Below, one piece after another: positions 14,865-22,532 of a stretch of DNA of 41,877 bases. Numbering within the stretch: position 1 is the stretch's first letter; the number at the start of each line of letters is the position of its first letter. Source of the stretch: Actinomycetota bacterium (GTDB taxonomy: Bacteria; Actinomycetota; Acidimicrobiia; Acidimicrobiales; CADCSY01); contig JADDQY010000053.1 of assembly GCA_016781135.1 (NCBI GenBank), positions 1 through 41,877 of the forward strand. The letters are read 5' to 3'. Under the pieces are notes generated by a model that was not told the DNA's origin, did no database searches, and was given only the letters and a program-made list of their open reading frames with translations. The position numbers and the translations under genes are program-made.

Positions 14865-16244
14865 GTGGCCCCTCGCCGGTACGTCATCCGCACCTTCGGG
14901 TGCCAGATGAACGTGCACGACTCCGAGCGCATCGCCGGGCTGTTGGAGGCCGACGGCCTCGAGCCCACCGACGAGGTCGCTGACGCCGACGTGGTCGTGC
15001 TCAACACCTGCTGCATCCGGGAGAACGCCGACGACAAGCTCTACGGAAGCCTGGGCCACCTCAAGGCGCTCAAGGCCACCCGTCCCGGCCTGCAGATCAT
15101 GGTGGGCGGCTGCCTGGCCCAGAAGGACCGCGAGGTGGTGCGCCAGCGAGCGCCCCACGTCGACGTGGTGCTCGGGACCCACAACGTCGGCTCCGCCGTC
15201 GAGCTGCTGCACCGGGCGATCGACGAGGGCCCCATCACCGAGATCCTCGAGGAGAGCGAAGCGTTCCCCTCGGCTCTGCCCGTGCGCCGGAACGTGCCCT
15301 GGTCGGCGTGGGTGACCATCCAGATCGGTTGCGACAACTCGTGCGCGTTCTGCATCGTGCCATCGGTACGGGGACGGGAGATCAGCCGCCCGTTCGACGA
15401 GGTGGTAGCCGAAGTCGAGGCCCTGGTCGCCGCGGGTGTCGTCGAGGTCACCCTCCTCGGCCAGAACGTCAACTCCTACGGGCGCGACCTGACCCGGCGC
15501 CGGCCGCTCTTCGCCGCGCTGTTGCGCTCGATCGGCGCCGTCGACGGGATACGCCGCGTTCGCTACACCAGCCCCCATCCCAAGGACCTCCGCCCGGAGA
15601 CGATCGCCGCCATGGCCGAGACCGAGGCGGTCTGCGAGCACCTCCACCTCCCCCTCCAGGCCGGCAGCAACCGCACACTGGCCGCCATGCACCGCGGCTA
15701 CACCGCCGAGCGCTACCTGGCCAGGGTGGAGGAGGCCCGCCGGGCCGTGCCCGACCTTGCCCTCACCACCGATCTCATCGTGGGGTTCCCGGGCGAGACC
15801 GATGCCGACTTCGATCGCACCCTCGAGGTGGTCGCCGCGGCGGGCTACGACAGCGCCTACACCTTCGTCTTCAGCCCCCGCCCCGGCACCGAGGCGGCGG
15901 CCAAGGTGCACGACTTCGTCCCCGCGCCGGTGGTGGCCGAGCGGTTCGAGCAGCTCCGGGTGGTGGTGGAGCGCAGCGCCCTGGTCCGCCACCAGGCACG
16001 GCTGGGCAGGGTCGAGGAGGTGGTCGTCGAAGGGCCGAGCAAGAAGGACACGGCGGTGCTGAGCGGGCGCACCCGGCAGAACAAGCTCGTCCACTTCGCT
16101 GCACCGGCGCGGCTGGTGCCCGGTACCTTCGCCGAGGTGCGCATCACTGCCGCCGCCCCCCACCACCTGGCCGGCGACCTGGTGGGGGTCAGCGCGCTGC
16201 CCCGCCACCGGACCCGGATCCCGGTTACGGCCGTGTTCGGGTGA
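14865..16244 (+). CDS. miaB: tRNA-2-methylthio-N6-dimethylallyladenosine synthase MiaB
   Basis: A radical-SAM methylthiotransferase that adds a 2-methylthio group to i6A37 of tRNAs reading UNN codons. 459 residues from GTG 14865. The N-terminal domain begins RRYVIRTFGCQMNVHDSER with cluster ligands Cys13, Cys49 and Cys83. The radical-SAM motif is in IGCDNSCAFCIVPSVRG, followed by LLGQNVNSYG and LPLQAGSNRTLAAMHRGY. A C-terminal TRAM domain (VEEVVVEGPSKKD, RTRQNKLVHF) binds tRNA. The frame extends upstream of the start, but that sequence overlaps spoVS and the hairpin. The partner enzyme MiaA, which makes the i6A substrate, follows after 19 bases. Confidence 0.96.
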   Translation: MAPRRYVIRTFGCQMNVHDSERIAGLLEADGLEPTDEVADADVVVLNTCCIRENADDKLYGSLGHLKALKATRPGLQIMVGGCLAQKDREVVRQRAPHVDVVLGTHNVGSAVELLHRAIDEGPITEILEESEAFPSALPVRRNVPWSAWVTIQIGCDNSCAFCIVPSVRGREISRPFDEVVAEVEALVAAGVVEVTLLGQNVNSYGRDLTRRRPLFAALLRSIGAVDGIRRVRYTSPHPKDLRPETIAAMAETEAVCEHLHLPLQAGSNRTLAAMHRGYTAERYLARVEEARRAVPDLALTTDLIVGFPGETDADFDRTLEVVAAAGYDSAYTFVFSPRPGTEAAAKVHDFVPAPVVAERFEQLRVVVERSALVRHQARLGRVEEVVVEGPSKKDTAVLSGRTRQNKLVHFAAPARLVPGTFAEVRITAAAPHHLAGDLVGVSALPRHRTRIPVTAVFG

Positions 16245-16263
16245 CCGCCCTCACCGCAGGCGC

Positions 16264-17187
16264 ATGACCTCTCACGATCTCGCCATCGTTGGACCGACGG
16301 CGTCGGGGAAATCGGCGCTGGCGCTCGAGCTCGCCCGCCGACACCGCGACCTCGAGGTGGTGAGCGTCGACTCGATGCAGGTGTACCGGGGCATGGACAT
16401 CGGCACGGCCAAGCCGTCGCCCGCCGATCGGGCGGAGGTGCCCCACCACCTGCTCGACCTGGTCGACCCCGAGGAGGAGTTCTCCCTGGCCCGCTTCCAG
16501 GCCGCCGCCCGCACCGCGTTGGCGGGCATCCGCAGCCGCGGGCACCGGGCCCTGTTCGTGGGGGGGACCGGCCTCTACCTGCGAGCCGTGGTCGACGACC
16601 TCGACCTGCCCGGTCGCTACCCCGAGGCCAGGGCGACGGTGGAGGCGCAGCCCGACACCGAACACTTGCACCGTCGCCTGGCCGCCCTCGACCCTGCTGC
16701 CGCCGCCCGGATGGAGCCCAGCAACCGCCGCCGGGTCGTGCGGGCCCTGGAGGTGACCCTCGGCAGCGGCCGCCGGTTCTCGTCGTTCGGCCCCGGGCTT
16801 GGTGCCTACCCCCCCTCGCCGTGCATCCAGATCGGACTGCGGGTGCCCGCCCCGGTGCTCGACGATCGCATCGCTGCCCGGTTGACGTTCATGCTCGACG
16901 CCGGGCTGCTCGACGAGGTGGGAACGCTGGCGAGCCGCCAGCGGACGCTGTCGGCCACCGCCAGCCAGGCCCTGGGATATCGAGAGCTGCTCGACCACCT
17001 GGGCGGCCGGTGCTCGTTGGAGGAGGCGGTCGAGGAGGCCGTGCGCCGCACGCGCCGCTTCGCCCGCCGCCAGCTGCGCTGGTTCCGGCGCGACCCGCGC
17101 ATCACCTGGGTCGACGTCGGCGACGGAACCGACGACGTCGTCGCACCCGTCGACGACCTCCTGAGAGACTGGTCGTCGTGCGGCTGA
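16264..17187 (+). CDS. miaA: tRNA dimethylallyltransferase MiaA
   Basis: Transfers a dimethylallyl group to N6 of A37 in tRNA, the step before MiaB. 307 residues, normal length. The P-loop GPTASGKS is at about residues 10-17; DSMQVYRGMDIGTAKP and the tRNA-contacting HHLLDLVDPEEEFS and GGTGLYLRAVVDDLD motifs follow. The C-terminal stretch RRTRRFARRQLRWFRRDPRITW is the expected basic RNA-binding end. It begins with ATG 16264, 19 bases after miaB, and its stop overlaps the dapF GTG by 10 bases. miaB-miaA-dapF-hflX therefore form one operon, the order known in mycobacteria. Confidence 0.96.
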   Translation: MTSHDLAIVGPTASGKSALALELARRHRDLEVVSVDSMQVYRGMDIGTAKPSPADRAEVPHHLLDLVDPEEEFSLARFQAAARTALAGIRSRGHRALFVGGTGLYLRAVVDDLDLPGRYPEARATVEAQPDTEHLHRRLAALDPAAAARMEPSNRRRVVRALEVTLGSGRRFSSFGPGLGAYPPSPCIQIGLRVPAPVLDDRIAARLTFMLDAGLLDEVGTLASRQRTLSATASQALGYRELLDHLGGRCSLEEAVEEAVRRTRRFARRQLRWFRRDPRITWVDVGDGTDDVVAPVDDLLRDWSSCG

Positions 17188-17975
17188 CCAAGCACCACGG
17201 CCTGGGCAACGACTTCCTGGTGTTGGTCGACCTCGAAGGCACCACGCCGATCGACGCCGGGTTGGCCCAGGCCGTGTGCGACCGGCGTCGCGGCGTGGGC
17301 GCCGACGGGCTGATCCGGGTGTCCCCGGGCACCGGCGGGGCCGATGTCACCATGTCGCTGCGCAACGCTGACGGGAGCGTGGCCGAGATGAGCGGCAACG
17401 GCATCCGCTGCCTGGGGCAAGCCGTGGCTCGTGCTCGCCAGGTCGACGTCCTCGAGCTCTCGGTCGCCACCGGAGGCGGAAGGCGCCGTGTCAGCGTGGT
17501 GCCCGGCCCCGACGCCCGTACCGCCTGGGTCCACGTCGAGATGGGACCGGCGGGCAACCGGCACCCGAGGTGGGTGTCCACCGAGATCGTCGACGGGGCG
17601 ACCAAGACCGCGACCGTCGACGTGGGTAACCCCCACCTGGTGGTCCTCGTCGACGATCCCGCCGCAGTCGACCTCCTCGAGGTCGGGCCCCGGCTCTCCG
17701 CCCAGTTCGACCACGGCAGCAACGTCGAGGTCGTGGCCGTGGCCCCCGGCCGACGCGACACCCTCGACCTGCGGCTGTGGGAGCGGGGCGCGGGCATCAC
17801 CGAGGCCTGCGGCACCGGGGCCGCCGCCGCCGCCCACGCCGCGTACGGGTGGGGCCTGGTGGGGGAGCGGGTGCTCGTGCGCATGCCGGGCGGTGCGCTC
17901 GAGGTGCAACTGGGCGCCAGCATCACCCTGGCCGGGCCGGCCACCTTCATCGCCGACGTCGAGGTGCCGGTATGA
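17178..17975 (+). CDS. dapF: Diaminopimelate epimerase DapF
   Basis: Interconverts LL- and meso-diaminopimelate, supplying meso-DAP for peptidoglycan and lysine. 265 residues from GTG 17178. The family start RLTKHHGLGNDFLVL is clear. The two catalytic cysteines sit in MSGNGIRCLGQAVA (near 78) and EACGTGAAAAAHAAY (near 210), and VDVGNPHLVVLV supports the assignment. The gene overlaps the end of miaA and shares ATGA with hflX, indicating coupled translation in an operon. Two GTC codons precede the GTG, so the start is fixed within a few bases by similarity. Confidence 0.96.
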   Translation: MRLTKHHGLGNDFLVLVDLEGTTPIDAGLAQAVCDRRRGVGADGLIRVSPGTGGADVTMSLRNADGSVAEMSGNGIRCLGQAVARARQVDVLELSVATGGGRRRVSVVPGPDARTAWVHVEMGPAGNRHPRWVSTEIVDGATKTATVDVGNPHLVVLVDDPAAVDLLEVGPRLSAQFDHGSNVEVVAVAPGRRDTLDLRLWERGAGITEACGTGAAAAAHAAYGWGLVGERVLVRMPGGALEVQLGASITLAGPATFIADVEVPV

Positions 17976-19234
17976 CGCTGATCGAGCGCTCGTTCCGCGA
18001 GCGCATCGTGGTGGTGGGCGTCACCCTGCCTCCCGAGGATGTGGCCGAGACCGAGGCCCACCTCGACGAGCTGGGCCTACTCGTCGACACCGCCGGTGCC
18101 GACGTGGTCGCCCGGATGCTCCAGCGCCGCGACGTTCCCGATCCGGCGACGTTCATCGGCAAGGGCAAGGCCGAGGAGCTCAGGGAGGTCTGCCTCGAGG
18201 TCGACGCCGACACCGTGGTGTTCGACGAGGAGCTGAGCCCGGCGCAGAGCCGCAATCTCGAGAAGCTGCTGGGCCGTAGCGCCATCGACCGCACGGCGGT
18301 GATTCTCGACATCTTCGCCCAGAACGCCCGCACCGGCGAGGGGCGGGCCCAGGTCGAGCTGGCCCAGCTGCGTTACCGGCTGCCGCGTCTGCGGGGACGG
18401 GGCATGAGCTTGTCCCAGCAGGGCGCTGGTATCGGCACCCGGGGGCCGGGTGAGACCAAGCTCGAGGTCGACCGCCGGCGCCTGCTACGGCGCATCGCCG
18501 CCCTCGAAGCCGAGCTGGCGGAGCTGGCTCGGACCCGGCGCACCCAGCGCAAGGCCCGCAGGCGCGGCCGCAACCGGTCGCTGTCGATCGTCGGCTACAC
18601 CAACGCCGGCAAGTCCACCTTGCTCAACCGCCTCACCGACGCCGGTGTGCTCGTCGAGGATCGCCTCTTCGCCACCCTCGACCCCAGAGCCCGGCGCCTC
18701 GAGCTGCCCGGAGGCGAGGCCGTGGTCGTCTCCGACACCGTCGGCTTCGTGCGCAAGCTGCCCCACCAGCTGGTGGAGGCGTTCCGCTCCACGCTCGAGG
18801 TCGTGGCCGAGTCCGACCTGCTCGTCCACGTGGTCGACGTCTCCGCCCCGGATCCCGAGGAGCAGATGCGGGCGGTGCGAGGCGTTCTCAGTGAGATCGG
18901 CGCCGGCGAGGTCCCCGAGCTGGTGGTGTTCAACAAGGTCGACGTGGCGGGGGACGAGGCGAAGCGCCTGCTGCCCGATCACCCTGGTTCGGTCGTCATC
19001 TCGGCGGCGACCGGCGAGGGGACCGATGACCTGCTGGTCGCCGTCTCGGACCGGCTGCGGGCACTGGAGACGGTGGTCGAGTTGGTGGTGCCCTACGAGC
19101 GGGGCGACGTGGTTGCCGCGTTGCACCGCGAGGGCGAAGTGCTCGTCGAGGCTCACGAGACCGATGCCACCCGGATTCGGGCTCGCCTCGACCCCGCCGG
19201 GGTGGCCCGGTTCCGGGAGTTCGTCGTCGCCTGA
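17972..19234 (+). CDS. hflX: GTPase HflX
   Basis: A ribosome-associated GTPase that splits stalled or hibernating ribosomes under stress. 420 residues. The N-terminal HflX domain includes FIGKGKAEELRE, VVFDEELSPAQSRNLE and the Gly-rich GIGTRGPGETKLEVDRR. A basic coiled segment (RRTQRKARRRGRNR) leads to the G domain, with G1 GYTNAGKSTLL, G3 DTVGFVRKLPH, G4 FNKVD and G5 SAATGEG. A short C-terminal domain follows. The ATG at 17972 overlaps the dapF stop (ATGA). The position after dapF matches the mycobacterial order. About 85 bases separate it from dapC. Confidence 0.96.
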   Translation: MTLIERSFRERIVVVGVTLPPEDVAETEAHLDELGLLVDTAGADVVARMLQRRDVPDPATFIGKGKAEELREVCLEVDADTVVFDEELSPAQSRNLEKLLGRSAIDRTAVILDIFAQNARTGEGRAQVELAQLRYRLPRLRGRGMSLSQQGAGIGTRGPGETKLEVDRRRLLRRIAALEAELAELARTRRTQRKARRRGRNRSLSIVGYTNAGKSTLLNRLTDAGVLVEDRLFATLDPRARRLELPGGEAVVVSDTVGFVRKLPHQLVEAFRSTLEVVAESDLLVHVVDVSAPDPEEQMRAVRGVLSEIGAGEVPELVVFNKVDVAGDEAKRLLPDHPGSVVISAATGEGTDDLLVAVSDRLRALETVVELVVPYERGDVVAALHREGEVLVEAHETDATRIRARLDPAGVARFREFVVA

Positions 19235-19319
19235 TGGCGGCGCCGCGCCCGCACCCCGACCGCTGTCGACTCGCTCCTCTCTCTCAGCGCGGTGCCGACC
19301 GAGGACGAGGGCGGCCTCG

Positions 19320-20534
19320 TTGAGCGCCGGGTTCGTCCCCCCGGCCTATCCCCACGACCGGCTGGCGTCCCTGGCGGTGACGGCGGCGGCCCACGACGGC
19401 GGGGTGGTCGACCTTTCCGTGGGTACGCCCCACGACCCGCCTCCGCCCCAGGTGGTGGCCGCCTTGGCCGGTTCCCGGGCCGAGCAGGCCTACCCGCCCT
19501 CCATCGGGTCGCTGGCTCTGCGACGCTCGGCCTCGGCGTGGCTCGATCGCCGACTCGGCGTGCAGGTGGAGCCGTCGAGCATCGCCGCGTGCATCGGCAC
19601 CAAGGAGCTCGTCGTGGGTGCCCCCCATTGGCTCCGCCTGCGCGATCCCAGCCGCGACACCGTGCTCTATCCGGCGGTGAGCTACCCGAGCTACGCCATG
19701 GGGGCGACCTTGGCCGGGTGCCGGGCGGTGGCCGTGCCCCTCGACGAGCGCTGGCGCCTCGACCTCGACGCCGTGGCTGACGACGATGTCGCCCGGGCCC
19801 TGTGCGTGTGGTCGAACACGCCTGGCAACCCCGCCGGTGGCCTCGACGACCTCGGCGCGCTGGCGGTGTGGGGCCGGCGCCACCAGGTGACGGTCCTGTC
19901 CGACGAGTGCTACGTCGAGTACACCTGGGACGGACCCCGGCGCAGCGTGCTCCAAGCCGGCGTCGAGGGCGTGATCGCGGTGCACTCGCTGTCGAAGCGG
20001 TCGAACATGGCCGGTCTGCGGGCCGGCTTCTATGCCGGTGACCCGGAGTTGGTGACCTACCTCGCCGAGGTGCGCAAGCACGCCGGTTTCATGGTGCCGG
20101 GACCGGTCCAGGCCGCCGCCGCTGCTGCCCTCGACGACGACGCCCACGTCGACGTCCAGGCCGACCGCTATCGCCGTCGCCTGGAGCGGGGAAGGCAGAT
20201 CCTCGCCGACGCCTTCGGGCTCGACGTCGCCCCGCCCGGCGGCGGGTTCTACCTGTGGGTGGCGGTACCGGGGGGTGACAGCTGGGCCTTCGCCGCTCGT
20301 CTGGCGGACGAGGCCGGGTGCCTGGTGGCCCCGGGGGACTTCTACGGCCGGCACGGGGCCGGCCACGTCCGCCTTGCCCTGGTGGTCCCCGAGGAGCGTC
20401 TCGAGCTCGTGGCCCGCCGTCTCGGAGTCGGCCCACCGGTTCCCCCGCCTCCGTCGGCGCCGCCGCTCTCGGGCGAGCGGTCGGGCTCCTCGTCCACGGT
20501 GTCGTCGAAGCGCACCGGGGAACCTTGCTCCTAG
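19320..20534 (+). CDS. dapC: N-succinyldiaminopimelate aminotransferase, actinobacterial type (DapC)
   Basis: A PLP-dependent class I/II aminotransferase of 404 residues, assigned to DapC by context between dapF/hflX and dapD/dapE. The N-terminus FVPPAYPHDRLASL and VDLSVGTPHDPPP suit the actinobacterial form. VWSNTPGNPAGG, LSDECYVEYTW, the Schiff-base lysine in SLSKRSNMAGLRAGF and the substrate Arg in HVRLALVVPEERL are visible. The start is TTG 19320, since no ATG or GTG lies in frame nearby; GAGG repeats just upstream can serve as ribosome binding site. The C-terminus carries an unusual ~35-residue tail rich in Pro and Ser beyond the fold. Confidence 0.88.
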   Translation: MSAGFVPPAYPHDRLASLAVTAAAHDGGVVDLSVGTPHDPPPPQVVAALAGSRAEQAYPPSIGSLALRRSASAWLDRRLGVQVEPSSIAACIGTKELVVGAPHWLRLRDPSRDTVLYPAVSYPSYAMGATLAGCRAVAVPLDERWRLDLDAVADDDVARALCVWSNTPGNPAGGLDDLGALAVWGRRHQVTVLSDECYVEYTWDGPRRSVLQAGVEGVIAVHSLSKRSNMAGLRAGFYAGDPELVTYLAEVRKHAGFMVPGPVQAAAAAALDDDAHVDVQADRYRRRLERGRQILADAFGLDVAPPGGGFYLWVAVPGGDSWAFAARLADEAGCLVAPGDFYGRHGAGHVRLALVVPEERLELVARRLGVGPPVPPPPSAPPLSGERSGSSSTVSSKRTGEPCS

Positions 20535-20572
20535 CGACGTCCACCTCCAGCCTTCGCCGGTCGGTGATGCCC

Positions 20573-20578
20573 TAGCCT
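20573..20578 (+). promoter_or_regulatory. dapD -10 element, leaderless
   Basis: TAGCCT is followed by eight bases and then the GTG start of dapD, with no Shine-Dalgarno in between. This suggests a separate promoter for dapD-dapE in addition to any read-through from dapC, whose stop is 39 bases upstream of the hexamer. Confidence 0.5.
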
Positions 20579-20586
20579 GCACGAGC

Positions 20587-21408
20587 GTGGGCGACCTGGC
20601 CGTGCGGATCGACGAGTTGTGGCAGCAGCGGGAGGCGCTGAGCCCGGGTGATCCCGAGGTCGGACGAGTCGTGCTCGAGGCCGTCGGGCTCCTCGACACA
20701 GGCCAGGCGCGGGTGGCCGAGATCGTCGACGGCGAGGTGGTGGTCCACGAGTGGTGCAAGCGAGCCATCCTGTTGTTGTTCCGCCAGTCGCGCCTCGACA
20801 CCGTGGAGGTCGGGCCCTTCGAGTTCGCCGATCGCATCCCGCTCAAGGGGGGCTACGCCCAAGCGGGAGTCAGGGTGGTGCCGGGCGCGTCAGCCCGGTG
20901 GGGCGCGTTCCTCGACCGGGGCGTGGTCCTCATGCCGAGCTACGTCAACATCGGGGCCCGGGTCGGCGCCAACACCATGGTCGACACCTGGGCCACGGTG
21001 GGGTCCTGTGCCCAGGTCGGTGCCAACGTGCACCTCTCGGGCGGCGTGGGCATCGGTGGGGTGCTCGAGCCACCCCAGGCCGCTCCGGTCGTCATCGAGG
21101 ACGACGTGCTGGTGGGGAGCCGGTGCATGGTGGTCGAGGGGGCCCGGGTGGGCCGAGGGGCGGTGCTCGGTGCCGGCACCATCCTGTCGGCGTCGGTGCC
21201 GGTGATCGACGCCGAGACCGGCGAGGAGCTCAGCAGGGGCGTGGTCCCCCCCTGGTGCGTGGCGGTCACCGCCACCCGCCGGCGCAGCTTCCCCGGAGGC
21301 GAGTTCGGCCTCCCGTGCGTGCTGGTGATCCGCCGGCTGGCGGAAGGTCACCGCCACGAGAAGGCGCAGCTCAACGACGTGCTACGCCTCCACGGCGCCA
21401 CCATCTGA
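20587..21408 (+). CDS. dapD: Tetrahydrodipicolinate N-succinyltransferase DapD
   Basis: Transfers succinyl from succinyl-CoA to tetrahydrodipicolinate, entering the succinylase branch of lysine synthesis. 273 residues, matching the family. The N-terminal helical part (DLAVRIDELWQQREALS) precedes a left-handed beta-helix of hexapeptide repeats (GVVLMPSYVNIGARVGANTMVDTWATVGSCAQVGANVHLSGG and onwards). The C-terminal part contains VVPPWCVAVTATRRRSFPGG. GTG 20587 is chosen from the leaderless -10 and the start of recognisable sequence; the frame is open further upstream. dapE follows with a seven-base gap. The enzyme acts as a trimer in known members. Confidence 0.95.
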   Translation: MGDLAVRIDELWQQREALSPGDPEVGRVVLEAVGLLDTGQARVAEIVDGEVVVHEWCKRAILLLFRQSRLDTVEVGPFEFADRIPLKGGYAQAGVRVVPGASARWGAFLDRGVVLMPSYVNIGARVGANTMVDTWATVGSCAQVGANVHLSGGVGIGGVLEPPQAAPVVIEDDVLVGSRCMVVEGARVGRGAVLGAGTILSASVPVIDAETGEELSRGVVPPWCVAVTATRRRSFPGGEFGLPCVLVIRRLAEGHRHEKAQLNDVLRLHGATI

Positions 21409-21415
21409 GTTCGTC

Positions 21416-22483
21416 GTGACGGACTTGGTGGCGCTGACCGCCGAGCTGGTCGACATCCCCTCGGTCAGCCACCACGAGGCCGGTCTCGTCGACCACCTCG
21501 AGGGCGTTCTCCGCGCCGTGCCGTGGCTGGTCGTCGAGCGCCACGGTGACAACCTGGTGGCCCGTACCGAGCTCGGTCGTGCCATGCGGCTGGTGCTGGC
21601 CGGCCACACCGACACCGTGCCTCCTGCCGGCAACCAGCGAGCCCGAGTCGAACGAGACGTGGTGCACGGGCTGGGTGCCTCTGACATGAAGTCGGGACTG
21701 GCCGTGTTCCTCGAGGTGGCTCGCACTGAGGCCGATCCCGCCGTCGACGTAACCTATGTCTTCTATGCCGGGGAGGAGGTGGAGAGCCGCCACAACGGCC
21801 TCGGACACCTGCTCCGGGACCACCCGCACCTGCTCGCCGGTGATGCCGCCATCCTGGGCGAGCCCACCGGCGGCGCCGTCGAGGCCGGGTGCCAGGGAAC
21901 CCTACGCCTGGTCGTCACCTTGGCTGGCCGGCGGGCTCACAGCGCCCGGCCGTGGATGGGCGTCAACGCCATCCACCGCCTCGGCCCCGTGCTCGACACC
22001 GTCGCCCGCTGGCCCGAGCGACGGCCGGTGCTCGACGGCTGTGAGTTCCGAGAGGCGCTCCAGGCGGTGGCGGTGCAGGCGGGTGTGGCCGGCAACGTGG
22101 TGCCCGACCGGGCCACGCTGACCCTCAACCAACGCTTCGCCCCCGACCGGAGCCCGGCGCAGGTCGAGGACCATCTGCGGGCTGTGCTCGCCCCGGCGCT
22201 GGGGCCCGATGACACCGTCGAGGTCGTCGACGTCGCCGCCGGTGCCCGACCCGGGCTCGGGCACCCCTTGCTCCGAACGCTGACGCAGCGAGCCGGTGTG
22301 GAGGTACGGGCGAAGCTCGGCTGGACCGACGTATCGCGCTTCGCCGCCATGGGCATCCCCGCCTGCAACTTCGGACCCGGCGACCCGACGCTGGCGCACC
22401 ACCGCGACGAGCGGGTCGAAGGGAGGTCGTTGCGTAGCACCTACGCGGCGCTGGCCGACCTCGTTCGCCGCGGCCCGGCCTGA
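21416..22483 (+). CDS. dapE: Succinyl-diaminopimelate desuccinylase DapE
   Basis: An M20-family dizinc hydrolase that removes succinate to give LL-diaminopimelate, the substrate of DapF. 355 residues. Metal ligands and catalytic residues are seen in LAGHTDTVPP (His), LGASDMKSGLAVF (bridging Asp), FYAGEEVES (catalytic and ligand Glu), LGEPTGG (Glu) and LAHHRDERVE (His). The dimerisation domain lies between, with GRRAHSARPWMGVNAIHRL. GTG 21416 is seven bases after dapD. The stop codon falls inside the left arm of a strong terminator hairpin shared with the convergent peptidase gene. Confidence 0.95.
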   Translation: MTDLVALTAELVDIPSVSHHEAGLVDHLEGVLRAVPWLVVERHGDNLVARTELGRAMRLVLAGHTDTVPPAGNQRARVERDVVHGLGASDMKSGLAVFLEVARTEADPAVDVTYVFYAGEEVESRHNGLGHLLRDHPHLLAGDAAILGEPTGGAVEAGCQGTLRLVVTLAGRRAHSARPWMGVNAIHRLGPVLDTVARWPERRPVLDGCEFREALQAVAVQAGVAGNVVPDRATLTLNQRFAPDRSPAQVEDHLRAVLAPALGPDDTVEVVDVAAGARPGLGHPLLRTLTQRAGVEVRAKLGWTDVSRFAAMGIPACNFGPGDPTLAHHRDERVEGRSLRSTYAALADLVRRGPA

Positions 22484-22511
22484 CCCTTCACCAGCAGGGA
22501 GGCCGGGCCGC
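22470..22511. terminator. 12-bp bidirectional terminator overlapping the dapE stop
   Basis: GCGGCCCGGCCT (22470-22481) pairs perfectly with AGGCCGGGCCGC (22500-22511). Inside the loop CCCT and AGGG can extend the stem past a small bulge. The left arm covers the last dapE codons and the first base of its TGA. It lies between convergent dapE and the subtilisin-like gene and can stop both. Confidence 0.8.
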
Positions 22512-22532
22512 ACCGGGCCGGGACCGCTCGGG

